A DNA stretch of 64,000 nt. Origin: Sinotaia quadrata (taxonomy: Eukaryota > Mollusca > Gastropoda > Architaenioglossa > Viviparidae). The notes under the pieces were generated by a model that ran no database searches, was not told the origin of the DNA, and saw nothing but the letters and a program-made list of their open reading frames with translations. Every line of letters starts with the position of its first letter. Position 1 is the first letter of the stretch. The position numbers were made by a program, and so were the translations under genes. The stretch lies in the NCBI GenBank assembly GCA_028829895.1, contig CM054181.1, forward strand, positions 68,005,259-68,069,258, read 5' to 3'. Shown in pieces: positions 54,834-64,000 of this stretch.

Positions 54834-57800
54834 CTTCAAATCTAAATCTGTTTCTTCAATCGGTTTTAATGTGTGCTCTGCTTGAGCATATATTTTTAAC
54901 TACTAGATTCAATATTATTATTATTACAACTTTTAATTGGATTTTAGGAGATAAAATAGCCTACTGCAGAAGTCGACTGTGTACAATTTTTTAAAAAAGA
55001 AAGAAAAGATTTATATATACAGAGCATTAAGTAGTTGGTTTTTTTGTAAAATCAAACTATTTTATTGATTGCTTCCAGAACTTGGATGTGCTCAATCTGA
55101 AATAGAAGATAAACAAAACAATTATTTTATTTTTCATATTCTATTTACAGAAAAATGTAGATTTACATTTTATTTCTTTTTTCTAATTTATGTATGTTTT
55201 CTAAGCATTTAATGAAAGGTAGATTTATATATTTCTCATAACTGATCAAGGATTAAAATGATGTGAATTTCATTTGTTCCTTTCTGCTCCAAGAAATAAA
55301 ATGCCTAAATATTAACAAAAATCATAGGCTGATGACTGAAAACTGCAATAATAAAAAAAAGTATATGTCTGATGTGTTAGCCATTTGCTGATCAAAAGAT
55401 CAAGTGGACATCTCACTGAGCAAATAAGTGTTTGGATTTCTGACTGCATGGAATCTTATCATGAAGCAGATTGTGAAAGGTCTGATTAAGTGCTGCTATG
55501 TTGTTAATCTGTGGTCTATGGAGTGTCTTGATACCATGTTATAGCAGATGAAGTGTGCTGTTGTTTGATGATATGTTATTAAAATATGTCCATGGTATGT
55601 TTGCACAGTTCTGACAACTTGCTGTGGCTAATGAAATGTTGCTATAATATATAATGTGCTGTTAAGATATATCCAAGGTATCTTTGTACAGCTCTGATAC
55701 CATGTTGTGGTTGATAAAATGCGACTATTAAGATCTAAGTGATGCTAAAATCCATGGAATGTTTGCAGAGCTCTGATATCATGTAGCTGATGAGATGCAG
55801 CTATTAATATCTAAGTTCTGCTAAGATCTATCCATGAAATGTTTGCATAGCTTGGATACTATCACTATGTTGTAGCTGATGAAAAACAACTATTAAGGTC
55901 TAAGTGCTGTTAAGATGTATCCATGGAATGTTTGCTTAGCTGATATCATGCTCTGCAAGACATCTCTTGTTATAAAAGCCTCTCAGCCAAGCAGCATACA
56001 TCCCTTCTGCCTTCTATTCCTATCTCACAGAAGGGATGCTACAATATGCGGCTCTTGAGGATGGATTATTTTTTTTAGAATATCTGCATAGGGGGAGATC
56101 TACAAATGAATTCACTTGGCACTGTCTCTGTAGAAGCATAATGTATAGATCTTGACACATTATTCTTATGTACTTCTGGTATGGAGGAAGTCTAATGCTA
56201 AAAAAATGATAATTTCTGGAAAAATAACTTTGAGTGGGATTTGGGAGAAGTTCTTCATTTTTCATAAGCAGCCAAATTACAAATTAAATTTTCTATTTTA
56301 GGCATTCTTTCTCTGGGGCAATAGTAAACGTAAAAGAGTCAGTGAAATTATCAATTGTAACCAGCTTTTTATATATCATGAAGAATATTAAATTTTTAAT
56401 GTCTTCCATCCCAATCTTTGCAGCCAAGTCTACTAGATCAATTTTTTTTCCCATAAGAGGCTGAAAACTATTAAAGTTCAACACGACAGCTTCCTGTAAA
56501 CCTGATTGCCATCTCCTGACAGCAGTGACACTCAAGGTGAAAACTATTAGAATCATTCTGACATCACCTTACAACCTGACCTGCCATGCCATTATGGCCA
56601 CTGAAACATTTCAGACAATATTTATGGATTTTCTGCAAACGATCAACTCATCAAGAAGAAATGTGCCCCACAGTCAAATAAACTTCATCTGTTCCAATAT
56701 TATTGAGTGTTCGGGTGCTATACAACTTGTTATGGCAGGTTGCCAACATCATAAATACTTTTCTTTCTACTGGCATTTTCCCATTACTTTTTAAAAATAA
56801 CTGTTGTAGGACTTCTTTTGAGGAGAAGTCACCCTTGACCCTAAACTGACATGAACAAAATATTGCCTTCATTCAAAGTTATTTTCTCAGAGCACCTTAC
56901 TTATATCACCAAAATATTTTTAGTAAATCAGAAGCTAATAAGAAATTAGTAAATTTTTCATTAGTTCTATCAGTAGAGTTCTTTCTGGGTCCTACGAAAA
57001 AATCTCACTGACTCAGGACACTTAATTGAGGACCTTTGATGTAGCCAAGGCCTAGTTAATAAATATAGGTAGATCAATATTAGTGATGTTAAACCCCATA
57101 AATACACTACCTTGAAAATGTTAATTTAAACTCAAAGACACCAAGGATCAAACATCATAAGATTAAAAAAAATGAGTTAAATAAGAATGAAAAACTAAAC
57201 AGAATTACAAGGGAGCATGTGTCAAATGTTCCATTACTCATGCAAGGGAAACAGGAATGTTACCACTTACTAAATCATTCTGGTGGGGACTGACAACATC
57301 ACTGATACAGTGTCTGACTTAAACGAAGAAATACATTAAACAGACATTTTTAAATAATAAAAACATTTCTTAGATAGAAATGACATTTATATTTTAGGTG
57401 GGTTTTGTTAATAGAATGTAAATTGTAAGAGTCACTGCTTTATCATTTATGTCTCACTTAATATGGAATTCATTAAAAGGCTGGTTAAAGTTCACCTAAT
57501 GGCCTGAAGGCCCATACTTTGTGAGCAAACATGGGTATCAACAGTAGACCTACATTTCAAACTGCATAGACTCCTGGTTTTATATAGGGCCTATAGTGAA
57601 TAATAAATAATACGTAGGCATGTTTGTTTTCTTAAGCAAAAATGTAAGACCCATTTAATTTTAGCGGAAGTACGTTTGCAAGTCGGATATAATACATATT
57701 AGAACTAAAACACTGAAAATAAAATGACAGTACTTTTACTAGGTTACGGAATACCAGTGCAAACTAGTGCCCTTCTCTGATACTTTTTGGTGCTGAAGGG

Positions 57801-58026
57801 AAACAACTCTTATCTCATTAAAAGTATTATTTGATAATCTTTTAAAATAATAAATTAAACTTTCTAATTAAAAAAACTAACAATTATGCTTTATTTATTT
57901 CTTAAGATTAAAGGTTACCTAATGGGAAGTATTTATTTATTTAGGCAACTGACAAATGCAAATTAATAAGGAAGAGTCATACTTTGTTCCGCGAGTTAAC
58001 ACATTTTTAATGTTACCAACTGAAAA
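54834..58026. promoter_or_regulatory. Intergenic region between divergent mitochondrial-function genes
   Basis: 3.2 kb between the FASTKD-family start (minus) and the MRPL38 start (plus). 55490-55950 is a tandem array. 57650-58020 has scattered CpG and an ETS-type GCGGAAGT at 57664, a motif common in promoters of mitochondrial genes. No conserved coding exon was found; a non-coding 5' exon of either gene may lie here. Confidence 0.35.
55490..55950. repeat. Degenerate tandem repeat, about six units of ~80 bp
   Basis: Units share CTGTTAAGATCTAAGTG-, CCATGGAATGTTTGC- and GCTCTGATATCATGT-type blocks. Confidence 0.8.
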
Positions 58027-58189
58027 ATGGCAGTGAGTGTGACCGCTGGCTTGGCTTGTCGGGCTGCCAAGCAAGCTTTGTTACAGTGTCGCTGCATCAT
58101 TTCTGTTCAGCCCATCAGAAACCGATATAAAAAAATTCGTAGGGGTAAATGGCCTGAAGATGCAAAAACTTTCGAAATGCGTCTTGAGG
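58027..58189 (+). CDS. MRPL38: MRPL38 exon 1
   Basis: Presequence plus RNRYKKIRRGKWPEDAKTFE. Ends MRLE with donor GAGG|GTTTGT, phase 1. The ATG is the first in frame after a short leader. Confidence 0.88.
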
Positions 58190-61100
58190 GTTTGTATAAG
58201 TTTATGAATTCTTAATTTAGGCCTAGTTTTAAAAAAAATATTTATTGAAAACAAGAGTAGTAATAAGTAGTAGTATGCATGTATGACTTCAGTTTTACGG
58301 TTAGTAGTGTTAGTGTTTACTCTGTTGCTGAACAGATTTGTAGTAATGTTATTTTTGTGAGTATTTTTGTCTTACTTGATGAGTTGATCTGACTACTAAG
58401 TACTAATAACTAAATAAGTAATATTAATTACTTATAATATATAGAGAGGAATCCGCTTTTACGGCGGGTTAGGTCCAAGACCCTTGCTTTAAAGCGAAAA
58501 TTATCGTAATGCGAAAAATCTCTTTCTTTCTTGCAAATGCATAGCAAAGCCTCATAACATGTCTACACTATCTGTTAGTGTTACCTTAACAATAGTCTGA
58601 ATAGGACATGAAAATCATTGAATACTAATAGTAATAAGAATATACTAATTACTATAGGCCTACAGTTCAGAGCACTCTTGCTTACCTTAAAATATTTAAT
58701 TGTTAGCTTAAAATGATTGGTAAATGCAACTGGAGAAACAGTTAATATTTATTGTAGGAAAGATGAAGGAGTAGAACAGTTTATCATACTCATAGTCTAC
58801 ATTGTAAATTTGTAACAATCTTATTTAGACTGATAAACATCAAGATAGCATCTGACTCTGATTTCATACTCTATTGGTGATATGAGGGTTGGCTGAAAAA
58901 CCCATAAGATTGAAGAATGCACTGAAAATGTGAAGAAATCAAGAAGGGTTGTAATTCAACGAAGTGCTGTAAAGCAGGGCTCACCTGTAATACAAAGTGA
59001 TCAATTTCCAGTATCAAATACCATTAATTCACAATTGTCATCAGTTCTTGTAATTGTATCAGGAACACTGTTCACAGGTTCATTGTTGGTGACTAAGACT
59101 CTAAGGAATCTCCTTTCAGAATCTTAAAATACTAAATATGTATATGAAAATGCATGAATGTTTATTGTACAGACTAAATTCAAAGTATTTACATCAGAAA
59201 TATTCAACTACAACTCAATAATTTCTAACCCCAGTTTCCTCTCAAACCTTGACCTGATAACCTATCAAGATTGCTGGCCTTATGCTTTAATGCAAACAAG
59301 AATTTCTCAGGTGAAGAATCAGAGTTCTACATTAGTACTTAAACTTACCAAATGTGTCACTAATTAGCTTGATAGGATTTTATGGTTGAAATTTAGTTTA
59401 AGGTTAGCTATTGACGAGTTCTGTTTTTGATACACTGTCACAGACATTTCAAGTCCATATTGATGGTTCTAACTCTTCTCTTTCAACCTCCAACCTGTGT
59501 CCAACCTCCATTAAATGCTCATCTCTTAGATAATCCCTCATCTTCTAACTATAAAGTAACCTATTGTTACATGCTTCTGGGACTTGCTTGTTGAGATCCT
59601 CACAGTGAAATGACCTTGCATCGCATAACCGTTCACTCACCATCATCTATGATAGATGATGCAATGCTTCCATGCTAGCTGCACTTGTGGTCAGCTTGCT
59701 TAAACTGCTTATCCAATTACATTTCTTCTCCAGCTTAAAAATTTCAGACTGTAGGTAATCAAAATAACCAAATCAACTTACACAGGTCATATGGACACAA
59801 TATATTATTATTATTAATGATTAAAAGATAATAAATGAAGTATAAATTTGTATTATCATGGATTGGCTTAAATTATTAAAAGAATAACTAGGTGATCCTT
59901 ATAAAGTTATATTATATAGCACTTTTAGCAGTGGTTCTCAAACTTTCTTGGTTCTTGGCACCCTTAGTGTAACAGTGTATTGCAACAGTGCCCCAAATCA
60001 GAAAACATCTACTACTTGCATTTATGTTATGTTATTGTTATGAAAATTTAGAATATCCTTTGGTGCCCCTGTGTGTTAGTGTGGTGCTGTGGTACACACT
60101 TTGGGACACACTGTTATATAGATATGAAGGTAATATGGATGTTAATGTTTAGATTTCTTGAAGAGTTTTTGAGCCTTTGGTTCCTTGTATAATTTGCTTA
60201 TATAATTTTGATGTTTTATTGATTTTATTTTTAAATCTCACTCTCAGTTGGCCAATTTAATTGTATAAAAAGACAAGTTTACATCATATCTATACAATCT
60301 GATTAATATATTGTCTGTGTATTATTGAATGTTATGATCTGACAGATATCACAGAGACTGAGAGTGAGAGAGTAGAAATAGATCTAATATAATCACATTC
60401 TGATTGCTTGATTTGACAATAGTTTTAATGTATATTTTGCAGAGTTAGCCTTAGAAGATCCAGAACTGAGCCGAAAAGTAAACATTGGATTTACTTTAAA
60501 AGATAAGCTTACAGACACTGGAGAAGAAAAGAAACAGAAAGAATGGTTACAGGCTAAAAGCAAATTAGAATATGCTGCTCGGCATCGAGAGTGTAAGCAT
60601 AACTTCTGAATTACCAAATGTTAACTGAAGATGTTTTGAAATCTTACCAGTGATGTTTGTATTATACAGTAATACCTGTATATGTTTTTTTTTTTTCACT
60701 CAGGGCTCGCACTAATATACATCTAAGCATGCTTTCGCTTATAACTTCACACTTCAAAATGCCAATTTATGCTTCAGCTTTCAAATAGAAAATTAAAGTA
60801 GAGGTTACATAATTCAATTCAGTACTTTGTATGAACATATGCATTGCATAATTAAATTCAGATTGTATGTATTGCACAAATGGGCTAAAGAAAAAAACAG
60901 AGATTCATGTATTTTAGTTTTTATTAATTAAAAAAAATAAATCCAAAAAAGCATTGTTCTTTCAAATTTTCCAGCATGAAACTTATTTGATTATTTCTTT
61001 GACTATGGGCACAATATAGTAGAGATATTGGCCTTGTAATGGTGGACAGAATAATTGTGTTTTAAGTTTAATAATAGGCATATGTAACAAAAAAGTTATT

Positions 61101-62843
61101 GTTGGATGATAAAATTTCATCTCTGGCTTTTCCTTCCTATCCAAACTTTAAAGAAAAACTTAACTCCATTTGCCAGAAAGTTCCTCTGGAAAACAAGTGG
61201 TTGTTTGTTTGCTTGTTTTTTTTAAATACATAAGTAGCAGTGATGGGGTTAAAACTCCACAAGTTCTTATGTTAGCATTAAAAAAAAATTGGCTTGATGA
61301 TGCAATAAAAGTATGTTTACATATGCTTTGACAAAAATATAAGATAGTTTTGAAGTACAGTCGAACTCACTTTTCTTGACCTCAGTTAACTTGCCAACCC
61401 TATTAAGTCGACGTTTTTGAAGTGGAAACACCAAATTCCCTCTAAACCCTAGATAGAGCACAAAAGAAGGCTTTAATTTACAAGGGATTGAATCTCCACT
61501 CTTGTCATTAACATATATTTTGTTCTGAAAGGTAGTGAATCACAGTTCTTTTTTTAAATTTTGCTTATAGTTTGATAGAAAGTTATATGCAACTTCTCTT
61601 TTTTTAAATTGTTTATTTGTTTTGATAGGAAGTTAATCATATGACTCTTCTTGTGTTATTTATTTGTAGTGGTTTTGGACCTGAGTCATGTAAAAGAAAA
61701 ATGGATTTGGGAACAAGGTCCATATCACTTGAGAGCTATAGCAGAACACTATGGAGTTTTTAGTGACCTCTTTGGCACTGCATTTTTCTATAACACTGTG
61801 CCCATGTCAATATTCTATGATTATGATGATGAGTTTGTAACTCCTGTTTACTTTGGAAACAGAATCCCACCAGCAGAAGTGAGTAGTGTTACAGTGTTTT
61901 TTCTTTCATAAGACAGACGTGATTTAAATTTAAAAATAATAAATGAATATTTGAAAGTTATAGAGGAAAATAAGTACAGTTGGTTCTTTTGAGAGCTGTG
62001 TTTTAGTTATGTATTGAAATCAGACTTTTATTTTAAAATGTAGTTGTTTCACACAAATACTAATTTACAGTTTCAGTTGGTCATTTATTTGAATAAATAA
62101 ATTTATTTAATTTCTTACCATATGATGTGTACAAATTTTGAAAATAATTTAAAAAGAATAGGATGTTAGTATTGTTTTGAGTTTGAAGGTTTACTTTTAA
62201 GTAAAAAATTATATTCTACCTCTAACAATATTTTATTTGATATTTTTATGTGAAATTGCAGAATGTTTCTAGAAATTATTTGTCATTTGAAATAGTTATG
62301 TAAAATTATTTACAATTGTACTTGTAGAGATTCTGAATTTGAAAATTTCATTTAAATCCTCTCATACTCCCAGAGACTAACCATCCTGATTTAATTATTT
62401 TTTAAAAAACAACTTGTTAAGCAATTTCTCCTGTTGAGTACACATAGTACACTGATACTAACTTTGCTATATTTATGCAACCCACAAACACTTAAATTGT
62501 ATTAGAAGGTTGTTTTGTTTTTTGTTTTTAACTAGAAAACATTGTGATCATGATATATTTCTGTGTTTTAAAGAATGGTCATTAAGATGATGCCACTTTT
62601 ATATGTTTAATATCTTAGGTTGAATTTTAGAAAAAAATGTTTCATATTAAATATTGAATTTAATTTTAATACTTTTTTGACTACTTCAATTTGGCCAACT
62701 ATAGATACAAACATCATTTTTCAGGTGGCTGTCCAACCATTTGTCGAATTTTCAAGTGAACCAGATACATTATGGTCATTGATCATGTCGAGTCCAGATG
62801 GTCATCTTTCTGACAATAGGAAGGAGTGTCTACATTGGTTTGT
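58027..62843 (+). CDS. MRPL38: Mitochondrial large-subunit ribosomal protein mL38, 5' part (exons 1-4)
   Basis: mL38 is a PEBP-fold protein of the large mitochondrial ribosomal subunit. CDS joins 58027-58189, 60443-60592, 61670-61878, 62725-62843 and continues beyond the window; 213 codons are seen of an expected ~380. Phases 1, 1, 0 and 2 close perfectly. Diagnostic stretches are KVNIGFTLKDKL, VKEKWIWEQGPYHLRAIAEH, then YGVFSDLF and PVYFGNRIPPAE, aligning with human [21 protein letters not shown] and MPVYCGNEVTPTEA. The PEBP core begins at FSSEPDTLWSLIMSSPDGHL and HWFV. The N-terminus (MAVSVTAGLACRAAKQAL) is basic and Ala/Cys-rich, fitting mitochondrial import. Confidence 0.94.
58445..58520. 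mobile_element. pogo/Tigger-like terminal fragment in MRPL38 intron 1
   Basis: GAGGAATCCGCTTTTACGGC and GGTCCAAGACCCTTGC followed by TTAAAGCG and GTAATGCG. It resembles 16983-17062 in layout and is unusually CpG-rich for the intron. No second terminus was seen. Confidence 0.35.
59929..60113. mobile_element. hAT-type MITE in MRPL38 intron 1
   Basis: 185 bp with ends CAGTGGTTCTCAAACTTTC and, in reverse complement, CAGTGTGTCCCAAAGTGTG. Flanking octamers (ACTTTTAG/TTATATAG) are no longer identical. No coding capacity. Confidence 0.65.
60443..60592 (+). CDS. MRPL38: MRPL38 exon 2
   Basis: LALEDPELSRKVNIGFTLKD then a Lys/Glu-rich helix ending YAARHRE. Acceptor TTTTGCAG, donor GAGT|GTAAG. Confidence 0.92.
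61358..61450. mobile_element. pogo/Tigger-like terminal fragment in MRPL38 intron 2
   Basis: Starts CAGTCGAACTCACTTTTCTT after TA, typical of pogo/Tigger ends. Only one terminus was recognised. Confidence 0.45.
61670..61878 (+). CDS. MRPL38: MRPL38 exon 3
   Basis: From VLDLSHVKEKWIWEQGPYHL to PVYFGNRIPPAE. Acceptor TTATTTGTAG, donor GAA|GTGAGT. Confidence 0.95.
62725..62843 (+). CDS. MRPL38: MRPL38 exon 4
   Basis: VAVQPFVEFSSEPDTLWSLI, then MSSPDGHLSDNRKECLHWF, start of the PEBP domain. Donor GT|GTAAGTA, phase 2. The next exon lies beyond 64000. Confidence 0.94.
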
Positions 62844-64000
62844 GTAAGTAGCTAGTTAGAACATTACATTTTGGGGATCATAGCAAGTCTAAGCAGTCAC
62901 CTTTCAGATAACAAGAAAACACGTCTCCACTTGCTTGTCACAACTGATGTTTGGAGGAGGATGACAATGATGATATAAAATAAAAACTATATTCTGCTAT
63001 TATGATTTTTTCTTACGGTTTTTAAATGCTCATTTATATATAGCTCATTCTCTGGGGAAGCGTACCAATTGGTTACAGGAAGTGCAAAAAAAATAAAGTG
63101 GATTAAATCTGAATTATTTTACATGTTAAAATGTACAACAGGGCCTAATGCTCACATAAAAACATAAAGAAAAGATAAAAATTATAAAAATGTTGATATT
63201 ATTTGAGTTTGAAATCTGTAAAAAGCATGTTTCTGTTGAAAACCTAGAAAGTAAGATTTTACCAGAAAGAAGATTTTTTTTTTTACCAGGAATAAAATTT
63301 TAAAATAAGTATTATAATTATCTCATTACCACCAATATATTTTCTTATTAACTTAAATTGTTAACTTAATTTGGATACATTTTTATTTAAAATAGGGTAT
63401 GAAACTACAGCTTTGTAATGTAGAAACCATAATAACAAAATTATCAGCCATCATAAAAGAAACTCTATTTTTCTCAATTAAACATAAAACAGGCTAAGTT
63501 ATTATGCTGCAAAGATAATATTAAGTAATAAGCAAAGTATCCATTTAAATATGATTTTTTTAAATATAATAATATGCCTAATCATGATATTTCTATTCTT
63601 GAATATAATTTACAGGTTTTTCTACCCTTACTTGCTCAGGTTTAAAACCTATACACACATATGTGAAACTTTAAATGCAAAAGAAACCACAATGATATAT
63701 ATACCTAAATATATAATCTATTTATGATGTTAATTAATTTAATCAAGATATATCTGAGATTATCAGAAATCTTAGCTGTTTTGAAACGTCAATGATTCTA
63801 AAAATTTTCCCACTGCTCCTTTTGCAACCATGTGATCTGAATGGGAAATGAAAGTTATTTTTCTTATTTGGTGCTTCTAGTCATCACACCAATACAAAGT
63901 TAAATTAGAGTTATCATTCCAGAATATGGCACCTTGAAAAAATGTAAGTAGTTCGTGATATTATCATCATTATTTTATGTTTACAGATTTATTAGTTCTG
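62844..64000 (+). other. MRPL38 intron 4 (partial)
   Basis: AT-rich intron running to the window edge. No further MRPL38 exon, repeat array or transposon end was recognised. Confidence 0.6.

Noticed and set aside
53628..54839. Start of the FASTKD-family protein two codons upstream (54839)
   Set aside because: That codon is TTG; the first ATG in frame is at 54833.
56020..56872. Cluster of minus-strand frames between the FASTKD-family gene and MRPL38
   Set aside because: Frames are interrupted by stops and I recognise no family. A cullin-like impression of one frame (AVVLNFNSF, LAAKIGMED) did not hold over any length.
58930..59127. 65-codon plus-strand frame in MRPL38 intron 1
   Set aside because: Exons 1 and 2 of MRPL38 join in phase without it, and it has no recognisable domain or flanking splice sites.
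1..64000. CRISPR arrays, operons, ribosome binding sites, rRNA or tRNA genes
   Set aside because: The window is clearly intron-bearing eukaryotic DNA. The tandem arrays lack the spacer structure of CRISPR and I saw no convincing tRNA or rRNA sequence.

Overview
The window is AT-rich animal nuclear DNA with long GT-AG introns, dense minisatellites and decayed DNA transposons. I can follow three conserved metazoan genes exon by exon. The organism looks like a non-vertebrate animal, plausibly a lophotrochozoan such as a mollusc. That is inferred from protein divergence and repeat style only; nothing in the sequence names the taxon.

Layout: 1-2979 has no recognisable gene. 2984-3619 is a short piggyBac-like element flanked by TTAA. 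4055-26499 (minus) is a complete CNOT10 gene, a CCR4-NOT deadenylase subunit, with sixteen coding exons, a small 5' exon at 26957-27017 and a CpG-containing promoter zone near 27.4-27.7 kb. 28.1-32.1 kb is intergenic and holds a decayed hAT transposase fragment and one copy of a THAP-domain repeat. 32880-54833 (minus) is a complete twelve-exon FASTK/FASTKD-family gene for a mitochondrial RNA protein ending in a RAP domain. 54.8-58.0 kb is intergenic. 58027 to the right edge (plus) is the 5' part of MRPL38, coding exons 1-4, running off the window. The FASTKD-family gene and MRPL38 are divergent and both act in mitochondrial gene expression, so a shared control region is possible but unproven.

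Introns carry a solo LTR (39578-40477), a 1.86 kb insertion (43530-45393), a second THAP-repeat copy (48.99-50.52 kb), a three-copy interspersed family with heat-shock-element-like sites, pogo/Tigger- and hAT-like scraps, and about twenty tandem-repeat arrays.

The most unusual pattern is in the arrays. About ten of the 26 CNOT10 and FASTKD-family introns contain tandem repeats whose unit spans a splice junction: the last or first 8-45 bases of an exon together with its donor or acceptor are copied 1 to 9 or more times into the intron, leaving decayed decoy splice sites. Two transposon insertions landed inside such arrays, and the array units reveal the empty target sites. Two exons (CNOT10 exon 9, FASTKD-family exon K) each carry one extra A relative to the expected reading frame. 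These may be assembly indels or real changes rescued by splice-site shifts.
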